Origin: an uncultured Porphyromonadaceae bacterium | GTDB taxonomy: Bacteria; Bacteroidota; Bacteroidia; Bacteroidales; Muribaculaceae | Assembly (NCBI GenBank): GCA_900547825.1 | Contig: URII01000076.1 | Location: forward strand, 1 to 8,615 | DNA length: 8,615 nt | Direction of reading: 5' to 3' | In this document: one piece after another, positions 1-7,645 of the stretch | Layout of the letters: each line of letters begins with the position of its first letter | Position numbering within the stretch: the first letter of the stretch is position 1 | Made by a program: the position numbers and the translations under genes | The notes under the pieces: model-generated | The model's database searches: none | The model's input: the letters and a program-made list of their open reading frames with translations, nothing else | What the model was told of the DNA's origin: nothing

Positions 1-17
1 CCTCACTACATATCATC

Positions 18-2612
18 ATGAATTTCAACAACTTCACTATCAAATCGCAGGAAGCCATACAGAAGGCCGTCGACATAGCCCGCAGCAACGGACAGCAGTC
101 GATAGAGCCGGCACACCTGCTTAAAGGAGTCATGACCGAGGGAGAATCGTTGGTCAAATTCATATTCCAGAAACTCGGGGCCAACGGCACAATGCTTACC
201 GACCGCGTGGACCGCGAGATCCAGAATCTGCCGAGAGTGTCGGGCGGTTCGGAACCGTATCTCAGCCGCCAGTCCAACGATGTGCTCCAGAAAGCACTTG
301 ACATAGCCAAGAAGCAGGGTGACGAATATGTCACCCTTGAAGCGTTGCTGATGGCCATATTCGAGGTGCCCTCGGGCGCATCGACCATACTCAAGGACGC
401 CGGGATAAATGAAAAGGAACTGGCTGGGGCCGTGGCCGAGCTGCGCAAGGGCAAAAAAGCCACCGACCAGAGCGCAGAAGAAACTTACAACGCCCTGAGC
501 AAGTATGCCATAAACCTCAACGAACGTGCGCGGTCGGGCAAGCTCGATCCGGTAATAGGACGCGATGACGAGATACGCCGCGTGCTCCAGATCCTTAGCC
601 GCCGCACGAAAAACAACCCCATGCTTATCGGTGAGCCGGGCACAGGCAAGACGGCCATAGCCGAGGGACTGGCACAGCGCATAGTGCGCGGCGACGTGCC
701 CGAGAACCTGCGCAGCAAGCAGATTTTCTCGCTCGACATGGGAGCCTTGGTGGCCGGAGCGAAATACAAAGGTGAATTTGAGGAACGCCTCAAAGCCATC
801 GTCAACGAGGTGACGCAGAGCGACGGCGAAATAATACTTTTCATTGACGAGATACACACTCTGGTGGGTGCCGGCAAGGGTGAGGGCGCCATGGATGCCG
901 CCAATATCCTGAAACCGGCTTTGGCCCGCGGCGAACTCCGCAGCATAGGAGCCACCACGCTCGACGAATACCAGAAATATTTCGAAAAGGACAAGGCGCT
1001 GGAGCGCCGTTTCCAGAAGGTGATGGTGAACGAGCCTGACGAGACGAGCGCCATAGCCATTCTCCGCGGGCTCAAGGAACGCTACGAGAACCACCACAAG
1101 GTGCGTATCCGCGACGAGGCTATCATTGCTGCCGTGACCCTTTCGGAACGTTATATCACCGACCGTTTCCTGCCCGACAAGGCCATAGACCTTGTGGACG
1201 AGGCCGCATCGAAGCTGCGCCTGGAGATTGACTCCGTGCCGCAGGCCCTTGACGAGATATCACGCCGCATAGCCCAAAAGGAGATTGAACGCGAGGCCAT
1301 AAAGCGCGAGGGCGACGATGCCAAGGTGAAAGACATTGAAAAGGAGCTCGCCACCATGCGCGAGGAGGAGCAGCAGTACATGGCCAAATGGCGCGCCGAG
1401 AAGGAACTCATCGACAAGGTGCAGCAGAACAAGATAGACATAGAGCAGCTCAACTTCGAAGCCGACCGGGCCGAACGCGAGGGCGACTATGCCAAGGTGG
1501 CGGAGATTCGCTACAGCCGCGTGCAGCAGAAGGAACAGGAGAACCGCGACATACAGGAGCAACTGAAATCCATGCAGGGCGAGAAAGCCTTGATAAAGGA
1601 GGAAGTGGACGCCGAGGACATTGCCGATGTAGTATCGCGCTGGACCGGCATACCCGTCAACAAGATGGTGCAGAGCGAAAAAGAGAAACTGCTCCACTTG
1701 GAGGCCGAGCTCCACAACCGCGTTGTGGGCCAGGAGGAAGCCATCACGGCCATAGCCGATGCAGTGCGCCGCTCGCGTGCCGGGCTTAACGACCCGCGCC
1801 GCCCCATAGGCTCGTTCATATTTCTCGGCACCACAGGCGTGGGCAAAACAGAACTTGCCAAGGCGTTGGCCGAGTATCTGTTTGACGATGAGAACATGAT
1901 GACGCGAATCGACATGAGCGAATATCAGGAGAAGCACACGGTGAGCCGTCTTGTGGGAGCGCCTCCGGGATATGTGGGATACGACGAGGGTGGCCAGCTC
2001 ACCGAGGCCGTGCGCCGCAAACCCTATTCGGTGGTGCTGTTCGACGAGATAGAGAAAGCGCATCCCGATGTATTCAACATCCTGCTACAGGTGCTTGATG
2101 ACGGACGGTTGACCGACAACAAGGGGCGTCTCGTCAACTTCAAGAACACTATAATAATAATGACCTCCAACATGGGCAGCTCCGTGATCCGCGACAACTT
2201 CGCAAAGATGACTCCCGAGAACCGCGAGGAGACCATAGAGCGCACCAAGAACGAGGTGATAGAGATGCTGAAACAGACCATCCGTCCGGAATTCCTCAAC
2301 CGTATAGACGAGACTATAATGTTCACCCCGCTCAATGAGGCGGAGATAGAGGAAATAGTGGGATTGCAGATCAACAGCGTCAAGAAAATGCTGGCTGCCA
2401 ACGGTGTGACACTTGAAGTGACGCCACAAGCCATGAAAGTGCTTGCCGAGGAGGGCTATGACCCTGAGTTCGGCGCCCGCCCGGTGAAGCGTGTCATACA
2501 CCGGCTTGTGCTCAACCGCCTGTCGAAGGATATCCTCGCGCAGAAGGTCAACAAGGACGCGCCGATAGTGATCGACGCCCATCCCGACGGCGAATTAGTG
2601 TTCCGTAACTGA
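18..2612 (+). CDS. clpB: ATP-dependent disaggregase ClpB (Hsp100)
   Basis: Hexameric AAA+ chaperone that pulls polypeptides out of cytoplasmic aggregates together with the DnaK system. The 864-residue product is full length for the family and collinear with it. The N-terminal substrate domain (about 1-145) has two Clp_N repeats. The first AAA+ domain has Walker A GEPGTGKT (205-212), pore-loop KYKG around Y250, Walker B ILFIDE (273-278) and arginine fingers ERR (329-331). The coiled-coil middle domain (about 405-525), rich in Glu, Lys and Arg, is diagnostic of ClpB against ClpA or ClpC. The second AAA+ domain has Walker A GTTGVGKT (604-611), pore motif GYVGYDEGG (from 651), Walker B VVLFDE (672-677) and the C-terminal GARPVKR segment. 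The ATG at 18 gives the usual Bacteroidetes N-terminus MNFNNFTIKSQEA. Only 17 bp of upstream DNA is present, so its promoter and any heat-shock control lie outside. High GC with many ATA codons suggests native chromosomal DNA. Confidence 0.97.
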   Translation: MNFNNFTIKSQEAIQKAVDIARSNGQQSIEPAHLLKGVMTEGESLVKFIFQKLGANGTMLTDRVDREIQNLPRVSGGSEPYLSRQSNDVLQKALDIAKKQGDEYVTLEALLMAIFEVPSGASTILKDAGINEKELAGAVAELRKGKKATDQSAEETYNALSKYAINLNERARSGKLDPVIGRDDEIRRVLQILSRRTKNNPMLIGEPGTGKTAIAEGLAQRIVRGDVPENLRSKQIFSLDMGALVAGAKYKGEFEERLKAIVNEVTQSDGEIILFIDEIHTLVGAGKGEGAMDAANILKPALARGELRSIGATTLDEYQKYFEKDKALERRFQKVMVNEPDETSAIAILRGLKERYENHHKVRIRDEAIIAAVTLSERYITDRFLPDKAIDLVDEAASKLRLEIDSVPQALDEISRRIAQKEIEREAIKREGDDAKVKDIEKELATMREEEQQYMAKWRAEKELIDKVQQNKIDIEQLNFEADRAEREGDYAKVAEIRYSRVQQKEQENRDIQEQLKSMQGEKALIKEEVDAEDIADVVSRWTGIPVNKMVQSEKEKLLHLEAELHNRVVGQEEAITAIADAVRRSRAGLNDPRRPIGSFIFLGTTGVGKTELAKALAEYLFDDENMMTRIDMSEYQEKHTVSRLVGAPPGYVGYDEGGQLTEAVRRKPYSVVLFDEIEKAHPDVFNILLQVLDDGRLTDNKGRLVNFKNTIIIMTSNMGSSVIRDNFAKMTPENREETIERTKNEVIEMLKQTIRPEFLNRIDETIMFTPLNEAEIEEIVGLQINSVKKMLAANGVTLEVTPQAMKVLAEEGYDPEFGARPVKRVIHRLVLNRLSKDILAQKVNKDAPIVIDAHPDGELVFRN

Positions 2613-2647
2613 TACTCATTCTTCTCACTCCCGAAAAACGAGTATAT

Positions 2648-3133
2648 ATGAAAGTTCTTAAAAATCTGCTTTACGTCACTGCCGTCATGATGGCGGCAGT
2701 GGCTTTCACATCCTGCTCGGATGATGATGATGACCTGCCCAATGTGAATTTTTCGTTTGACTATTCGGGCGCTACGGTGGTGGACGGCTCGATGTATGTG
2801 GTACATGGCGAGACGCTTGAAATAGAGGGGCTGAGTGTCACGCCGGTTAATCCGCGCCATCAGGCCTCGATAGGCAAGGCTGTGTATTACTGGGATTACG
2901 AATGGCTGTTCTCGTCGGTAGTGCCGCCGTTCGGGCTCAACATCGACACTGACCGTGTGCCTGTGGGCACGCATCTACTACAGATAAAATGCACCGTTCT
3001 GGAGACGGGCTGCTCCATGGCCACCGCCACGGTGTCATATAAAGTGAATGTGGTAGCTTCGACTGATGACATTCCATTGCCCCAGAATCCCGGCCAAGAG
3101 GGCCCGCAGCCACGCATCGACATATCGCGCTGA
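2648..3133 (+). CDS. Small putative surface lipoprotein, function unknown
   Basis: Predicted 161-residue lipoprotein. The N-terminus has a short basic start (MKVLKN), a hydrophobic stretch and a lipobox AFTSC, with acylated cysteine 23. The cysteine is followed by S-D-D-D-D-D, which fits the Bacteroidetes lipoprotein export signal that sends lipoproteins to the outer face of the outer membrane; surface location is inferred from this. The mature part is beta-rich (for example the strand-like segments around 83-92 and 110-137) and recalls PKD/Ig-like folds of Bacteroidetes lipoproteins. The last 20 residues are Pro/Gln-rich. No catalytic motif is visible. The ATG lies 35 bp after the clpB stop on the same strand, so cotranscription with clpB is possible but a functional link is not implied. 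No strong Shine-Dalgarno is seen; the preceding AT-rich stretch is typical for this phylum. Confidence 0.8.
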   Translation: MKVLKNLLYVTAVMMAAVAFTSCSDDDDDLPNVNFSFDYSGATVVDGSMYVVHGETLEIEGLSVTPVNPRHQASIGKAVYYWDYEWLFSSVVPPFGLNIDTDRVPVGTHLLQIKCTVLETGCSMATATVSYKVNVVASTDDIPLPQNPGQEGPQPRIDISR

Positions 3134-3154
3134 AACGCGCCTGCCATAAACACC

Positions 3155-3192
3155 GACGGAGGGATACGGGCTTTGAGCCACTTCCCTCCGTC
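3155..3192 (+). terminator. Hairpin terminator after the clpB-lipoprotein unit
   Basis: A perfect 10-bp stem (GACGGAGGGA at 3155-3164 pairing with TCCCTCCGTC at 3183-3192) encloses an 18-nt loop that can itself form a small GGCT/AGCC stem. It begins 21 bp after the lipoprotein stop. The sequence after it (ACTGTTATTT) is only a weak U-tract, so it is a probable rather than textbook intrinsic terminator. It lies between convergent genes and could also stop the oppositely oriented KAP transcript. Confidence 0.7.
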
Positions 3193-3273
3193 ACTGTTAT
3201 TTCGAATCGACATTTATATAAACGCGAGTTCGGGATAAAAGGGTGACTTGATTTACTCTTATAAAGTTAAAAT
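3193..3273. other. Convergent intergenic spacer and composition boundary
   Basis: This is the gap between the clpB-side terminator and the stop codon of the KAP NTPase gene. It is AT-rich and marks a visible change from the high-GC clpB side to the roughly 40% GC KAP gene, so it may contain the left boundary of an acquired island. I see no tRNA gene, no integrase and no convincing attachment-site repeat in it. Confidence 0.4.
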
Positions 3274-4650
3274 TCAACGGCTTATAAATTGCTCAATAAA
3301 GTTAATACGAGCAATCACCTTATCTAATGGAACTTTATTATAGCTTGTGCGGCTTTCACCTACATAGCTATATGAGATTGTTTCAAGTTCCTTTTCCGTA
3401 AAGTCGCTGCTCCAATCAAATTTGAAGTCTTGTTCAACGGTAATCAAATGGCCGGGCTTCAAATACCCATCTAAATAATATAGGAACGCACCCAAAGTAT
3501 TGGGGCCGCGAGCATATTCCTTAAAGTCAAATATTTGCTTTAACTGATATGCGTAATCCTTTAATTCAAAACGGCGATTGCAAATGTTATCGTACAAGTC
3601 AAAATTAAACTTGTGCAAAATAAGCATTATGGCAATCATCCAAGCAGCCCTTTCTGTGGAATAATAGGAGAATACAAGTTTTGCGTGAGCAAAATATTTT
3701 TCAAGTTGCCTTAGAGTAAGATGTTGCTTTTCCGCCAATTCGGAACTGATGACGATAAAATCTTGCAAATCTTCTTTTGAGCGGAAATAGCTTTCAAGGC
3801 TGAAATGTTCCGCCATCAAATATGAAAATTCAGAATACTGGATTGGGGGCAAGTCCAATTCAATATCGAAAAACCGCCGCAAGTATTCTTCGGCGTTGAA
3901 GTTGTAAGCCCCATAGTGTCCTTGTATGGTCTTCTTTAATTGCTCCTTATCAATGGAAAGGCAGAAAACAATATTAGGGATGTTGAAAAGATGCTTTATC
4001 TTTTCCAATACTTCCACTGCGTAGGATGGAGAGCATCTATCCAACTCATCAATTATGAACACCAACGGCTTGCCTTTCTCTGAAACTTCCGCAGCAAACT
4101 CAATCAATGCGTTTTGATATTTGACAAAATCAATCCGCTGTGAGAGATATTTACCTATATCGCTATTTTTATATTCTATTGGTGCAGTTGAGTTTTTATC
4201 ATACGTTTCTGATATTTTTTGGAGTACATCTTCTCCTATGACAGATGCAACCTTTTCCCTGACAAAACCTTTGATGGCAATTTCAGGAACCTTTTGCAGG
4301 GCTTTCCAAACAGGTATGATACGTTCGGGCAGCGGCTTGTCATCTGAAAAGAAGTCCGTGAACTGGCTTAATATAGCTAAGGTTGGTTCTCCGAAATAAT
4401 CATTGTCCCACGCATTAAATATAGTCACCTTAAACCCCTCCATTTCTAAATTCATTTTCCACTGGCGCATAAAAACAGTTTTACCTGTTCCCCACGCGCC
4501 ATTTATAGCCATAACAAAGCCATTAGAATAGTTCGACACCAACGACGTAAGGAGGTTGGAGAATCTATTCCTCTGGAGAACATCTGAAGCAAATGGAGAT
4601 TTTGGGTCGATGTTAAGATGTTCGTAAGAATGCTTTAGAAAATTATTCAT
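3274..4650 (-). CDS. KAP-family P-loop NTPase
   Basis: Predicted 458-residue STAND-type ATPase of the KAP family. Numbered from the ATG at 4650, Walker A is GAWGTGKT (51-58), preceded by the typical FVMAIN strand. The KAP motif NAWDNDYFGEP (79-89) follows. Walker B LVFIIDELDRC (196-206) has the acidic pair D201/E202, and the post-Walker B segment AEEYLRRFFDIELDLPP (253-269) matches the family. There is no obvious transmembrane insertion, so it is probably cytoplasmic. KAP NTPases occur in phage exclusion (PifA of F plasmid) and in many uncharacterised defence islands; a defence role here is inferred from the adjacent methyltransferase. The ATG at 4650 is chosen because it overlaps the stop of the upstream reading frame (ATGAATAA), indicating translational coupling; the in-frame start at 4683 is TTG and would overlap by 41 nt. 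GC is much lower than in clpB, suggesting horizontal acquisition. The reading frame appears intact. Confidence 0.88.
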   Translation of the reverse strand: MNNFLKHSYEHLNIDPKSPFASDVLQRNRFSNLLTSLVSNYSNGFVMAINGAWGTGKTVFMRQWKMNLEMEGFKVTIFNAWDNDYFGEPTLAILSQFTDFFSDDKPLPERIIPVWKALQKVPEIAIKGFVREKVASVIGEDVLQKISETYDKNSTAPIEYKNSDIGKYLSQRIDFVKYQNALIEFAAEVSEKGKPLVFIIDELDRCSPSYAVEVLEKIKHLFNIPNIVFCLSIDKEQLKKTIQGHYGAYNFNAEEYLRRFFDIELDLPPIQYSEFSYLMAEHFSLESYFRSKEDLQDFIVISSELAEKQHLTLRQLEKYFAHAKLVFSYYSTERAAWMIAIMLILHKFNFDLYDNICNRRFELKDYAYQLKQIFDFKEYARGPNTLGAFLYYLDGYLKPGHLITVEQDFKFDWSSDFTEKELETISYSYVGESRTSYNKVPLDKVIARINFIEQFISR

Positions 4651-5100
4651 TAGTTGGGTGGTGACTATGAATGAGTTTGTCAAACGTGGTGAAATAGGGT
4701 CGGAAAGCCTGTTTGCCCTGCGGAAGTCTTACTGACGACAGCTCGATGCCAAGACCGGGGGCGATGTCGGCGAGCGATTTAATGGCGAAGCCGAGATAAT
4801 AGTCCCCTGACGGTGACGGGAAGCCCATACTTGCCAATGTCGGGGCGGTGAAGAACTTCGGGCCTTCGCCCGTGAGTTCAAGCAACAACCGTTCCTCGCC
4901 GCGGTGGAGGAAAAGGTATTTGGTTGCCTCGAAGCCCGACACAAGGTTGATAGAGCCTTTGCCAAGTCCGGCAGGGACATAATAGATTTTGTTCTTCCTG
5001 ATTGCCTCCAGTTGCTCCGTGCGGTAATAGCCGACAAGCACGAGGTCGTTGCTGTCGGTAACGGTGGGCGTGTACTGCAAACCACGCTGCGGTATGGAGT
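4643..5100 (-). pseudogene. 5'-truncated gene of unknown function
   Basis: The open frame runs from the IS21 end to a TAA at 4643-4645 and encodes about 152 residues of genomic origin, from roughly NSIPQRGLQYTP to the C-terminus SHHPTNE. The native start is missing: upstream DNA is IS sequence. I do not recognise the family. It has no transmembrane segment, signal peptide or P-loop; it looks like an alpha/beta protein with a central beta-rich stretch (KYLFLHRGEERLLLEL, then a PSPSGDYYLGFAI segment). It lacks the QxGNxV motif X expected of a C5-methyltransferase C-terminus, so it is not the missing end of the neighbouring methyltransferase. Position between a methyltransferase and a KAP NTPase makes a nuclease or defence effector conceivable, but no nuclease motif can be claimed. 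Roughly 55% GC with preferred ATC rather than ATA differs from both clpB and the KAP gene. An ATG contributed by the IS (position 5113) could allow expression of a shortened 156-residue product. Confidence 0.6.
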
Positions 5101-5149
5101 TGTAAATACTCATTGAAAAGTGGGCCGGTCTCTCATTCAAAAATAGGCC
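5101..5149. repeat. IS21 left end: terminal and subterminal repeats
   Basis: The 26-bp terminal inverted repeat occupies 5101-5126. Inside it is the motif CTCATTGAAAAGTGGGCC (5109-5126), repeated in the same direction 23 bp further in as CTCATTCAAAAATAGGCC (5132-5149). Both are found in inverted orientation at the other end, so the element carries four related sites, as expected for IstA binding sites. Confidence 0.88.
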
Positions 5150-5198
5150 ACCCGAGAGAGCGTACAAAGTTAATAAAATAAGGTGAAGATTTCATTGG

Positions 5199-5978
5199 TC
5201 AGATTTGATTTTTAATCATCAGCTGAGTCTGTTTGAGCCGGTATGATGTACCGGTCATGTTTATGATTCTGGCCTTGTGTGTGAGTCTGTCCACGAGTGC
5301 GTTGACCAGTACCTTGTCGGGTATGATCTCGTTCCATCTGCTGAAAGCGAGATTGGTGGTGATGATTGTGGACCGGGTTTCGGCTCTGAGCGACAGATGG
5401 TTGAAGAGCAGTTCGGCTCCTTCTTTGTCGCATGAGACATACCCGAACTCGTCGCAGATGACAAGGTCGTATTTCTCAAAGCGGTTCTGCAGCTGGGTGA
5501 GTTTGTGCTGGCTTCTGGCTTCTCTGACCATGGTGAGCAGCCGCGGTACGGAGGTGAACAGCACGGAGTGCCCGCGCTGGCATGCGGCGATGCCCAGTGC
5601 GGTGGCCAGGTGTGTCTTGCCTGTGCCCGGATTGCCATATAGCACGATGTTGCGGCCGTTTTTGACGAAGTCGAGTGTCTCAAGTTCGGGCAGCGCGGCC
5701 CTGGCCTCGGTCGGGAGTTCTTCGCGGACGAGGTCGTGGAGATATTTCAGCTGTGGGAATGTGGCGGCGCGTATTCGCCGGCGCTGCGCCGCCACAGTGC
5801 GGCTTTCGAGCTCGGCATCAAGCAGCCGGGCCAGTACGGCGGCGTGGGAGAGGTTGTCGGGCGCCGCGTCCCTGAGGGTGTCGGCAAGTGATTCGCACAT
5901 GGCGAACATCGAGAGTTTCCGGCAGGTGGCGATGATGCGCTCTATGTCGGACAGCGGATGGTTGTCAGTCGTTGTCAT
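5199..5978 (-). CDS. istB: IS21 transposition helper ATPase IstB
   Basis: AAA+ (DnaA/DnaC-like) ATPase that assists the IstA transposase in target selection and transposition. The 259-residue product is full length for IstB. An N-terminal helical region (about 1-105) is followed by Walker A GNPGTGKTHLA (115-125), Walker B LVICDEFGY (172-180, with D176/E177) and a sensor-1 strand STIITTN (203-209). The ATG lies in an ATGA overlap with the istA stop (5975-5978), the usual translational coupling in IS21 elements. It is the second gene of the IS operon, reads out toward the truncated gene, and ends about 100 bp before the IS end. Confidence 0.96.
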   Translation of the reverse strand: MTTTDNHPLSDIERIIATCRKLSMFAMCESLADTLRDAAPDNLSHAAVLARLLDAELESRTVAAQRRRIRAATFPQLKYLHDLVREELPTEARAALPELETLDFVKNGRNIVLYGNPGTGKTHLATALGIAACQRGHSVLFTSVPRLLTMVREARSQHKLTQLQNRFEKYDLVICDEFGYVSCDKEGAELLFNHLSLRAETRSTIITTNLAFSRWNEIIPDKVLVNALVDRLTHKARIINMTGTSYRLKQTQLMIKNQI

Positions 5979-7582
5979 ATTGCTGTGATTGTGTGGGTTG
6001 GAGTTATGTTAAGAAGTGTATCGGTGGTGAACACGGCCTCGGATGCGAGTTGCTCGATCTGCCGGCATTGTCCTGGGATGAGGTCCTGCGCCACTGTTGC
6101 GGCCGGGTCGTTGTCGGGAGGGAGGGCATTGTCGGCCGAGTGCAGCTCGGCTTTGATCTGGTCGGCGCTCAGGGCGTTGAGTCCGCGGTGTGCAAGCCTG
6201 CCCGAGGCATCGGTTATATCGCGGAAGCAGTATCCGTGCTCCCGGGCATATAGCAGCAGTTCAAGGAACTCCTTGGGACAGTGCGTGAAATGGCGCTCAA
6301 AAAGCTGCCGGATAAGGTGAGGCACCTGCTGCAGGGCGACAGAGCCTGCAAGCGCCCCGGGCTTGCGCAGCAGAGTCGTGAGATAGTGCTCGAGCTTGAG
6401 CGACCAGTTGCCCTGCCCGTTAAGCCGCTCATGAACGGCAAGCTTCTCCCGGTTGAGTACCATCGTAAGCCTGTCGGAATAGAGCTTTACGGTGACCTTG
6501 CATCCCACCAGACGGTCGGGAACGGAGTAGCGGTTGCCTTTGACGCATACCGTCGACCATTTGTCGACGGCATATTCCATGGCCTCGAAGCATCCCATGC
6601 CTCCGGGCCAGGGGCGCATCGCGCCAAGGTCAGCGCTGATTTTCAACTGTTTCTCGGAGGCGTTGCCGAAAGAGACCTCGGCGTCCATCTGTCGGCATAC
6701 CGCGTCGAGATGTGCCTGGGCCTCGGCCAGAGACGCATAATGACATGACAGCGAAAAGGCCTTGCGGCGAACGTATTCCACCGACCGCTCCACATGTCCT
6801 TTCTCCCATCCGGCACGCGCGTTGCAGAAGCGGAAGCTGAACACATAGTGGGACGACAGACGGTTCAGAGCCTCGGTCGGAGTCTTCTCGTTGGCACCCA
6901 CGAACTCCTTGACAGCCACACGCATATTGTCATAGACCATAGTGCGTGGAACACCCTGTATCTGACGGAAGAAATTGCGGTGCGACTCCATGAAGGCCAG
7001 CGTGTCCTGGCGCGAGAACAGCCATGCCCGGCGCAGATTGCCATGACAGGTGGTGAACACGGCCAGATAAAGTTTACGGAACACGCCGCCTATGGTGATC
7101 TTGACCTCGCCCCAGTCGAACTCACACTCCTCTCCGGGAGCATAGGCCTGCCGGACATAGGCTTTTGTGTCGCCCGGCCGTCCCGCTTTTTCTTTGTTTG
7201 TGACATAACGGCAGACGGTCTGGTAGCTTATCTGAACTCCCTGACCCGACAGAATCTGCCAGATGTCGATCTTTTTAAGCTGCTGCTTGCGCATCCCCTG
7301 ACGACGCCTTTGTGCGTTAAGCTCCAGATACCTGTCTATCTCAGCCGCGATGGACCGGGACAGCCTGCGGGGCTTGCGGCCCCGGCTGTTGTAGGCCGGC
7401 TGAAGCGTCAGCAGGTTGTCCAGAGCCTCGTTGTCCGATGTCTCCTGCGTGGCCTCGTACTGGGCCAGCACTTTGTCGACGGTTGTGCGGGATATGCCGA
7501 GCTTGCGGGCAATCCCGCGGCGGCTGTAGTCGCCGCTCCGATAAAGATGTACGATTGTTTGTATGTCTACCACGGATATCAT
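5975..7582 (-). CDS. istA: IS21 transposase IstA
   Basis: DDE-type transposase that cuts and joins the IS ends. The 535-residue product has an N-terminal helix-turn-helix (about 18-43, containing RRGIARKLGISRTTVDKVL). A second DNA-binding region rich in Arg/Lys follows (about 66-127). The integrase core (rve fold) has the likely catalytic triad D156 (EFDWGE), D218 (VYDNM) and E265 (KGHVERS). A C-terminal beta-barrel-like Mu-type domain (about 340-400) follows. The start at 7582 is preceded by A-rich sequence (ACAAAAATG) rather than a Shine-Dalgarno. Its stop overlaps the istB start by 4 nt. No frameshift is visible. Confidence 0.96.
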   Translation of the reverse strand: MISVVDIQTIVHLYRSGDYSRRGIARKLGISRTTVDKVLAQYEATQETSDNEALDNLLTLQPAYNSRGRKPRRLSRSIAAEIDRYLELNAQRRRQGMRKQQLKKIDIWQILSGQGVQISYQTVCRYVTNKEKAGRPGDTKAYVRQAYAPGEECEFDWGEVKITIGGVFRKLYLAVFTTCHGNLRRAWLFSRQDTLAFMESHRNFFRQIQGVPRTMVYDNMRVAVKEFVGANEKTPTEALNRLSSHYVFSFRFCNARAGWEKGHVERSVEYVRRKAFSLSCHYASLAEAQAHLDAVCRQMDAEVSFGNASEKQLKISADLGAMRPWPGGMGCFEAMEYAVDKWSTVCVKGNRYSVPDRLVGCKVTVKLYSDRLTMVLNREKLAVHERLNGQGNWSLKLEHYLTTLLRKPGALAGSVALQQVPHLIRQLFERHFTHCPKEFLELLLYAREHGYCFRDITDASGRLAHRGLNALSADQIKAELHSADNALPPDNDPAATVAQDLIPGQCRQIEQLASEAVFTTDTLLNITPTHTITAI

Positions 7583-7588
7583 TTTTGT

Positions 7589-7627
7589 GTCGGTGTATTT
7601 TCCTTATAATATAAGAAAAACACCGAC
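7589..7627. promoter_or_regulatory. Palindrome upstream of istA
   Basis: A 39-bp imperfect palindrome with outer arms GTCGGTGT (7589-7596) and ACACCGAC (7620-7627) and an AT-rich centre containing CTTATAATATAAG begins 7 bp upstream of the istA ATG. It is inside the IS and covers the region where the istA promoter and 5' leader must lie. It could be an operator, or an RNA hairpin that limits translation of transposase transcripts reading in from outside. The choice between these is inference. Confidence 0.5.
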
Positions 7628-7645
7628 GGTTAAGCTCCCCGTGGT

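Noticed and set aside
6..1097. Long open frame on the - strand inside clpB (363 codons), with several others at 485-2582
   Set aside because: They lie fully antisense to clpB, have no recognisable domain, and are explained by the GC-rich codon pattern of clpB.
2613..2643. Weak inverted repeat TACTC/GAGTA between clpB and the lipoprotein gene
   Set aside because: Five-bp arms around a 21-nt loop are too weak for a terminator or operator claim.
4643..5100. The fragment as the missing C-terminus of the interrupted methyltransferase
   Set aside because: It has neither the ERLQGFP continuation nor the QxGNxV motif X, and its composition differs from the methyltransferase part.
4643..5167. Reading the 4643 frame as a complete gene starting at 5167
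   Set aside because: The start would be a TTG inside the IS21 end, so the first residues are IS-derived; the genomic part begins at 5100 and lacks its own start.
6794..7609. Open frames on the + strand across istA and istB (6794-7609, 5233-5988)
   Set aside because: They are antisense to well-recognised IS21 genes with complete motifs, and their own translations show no family features.
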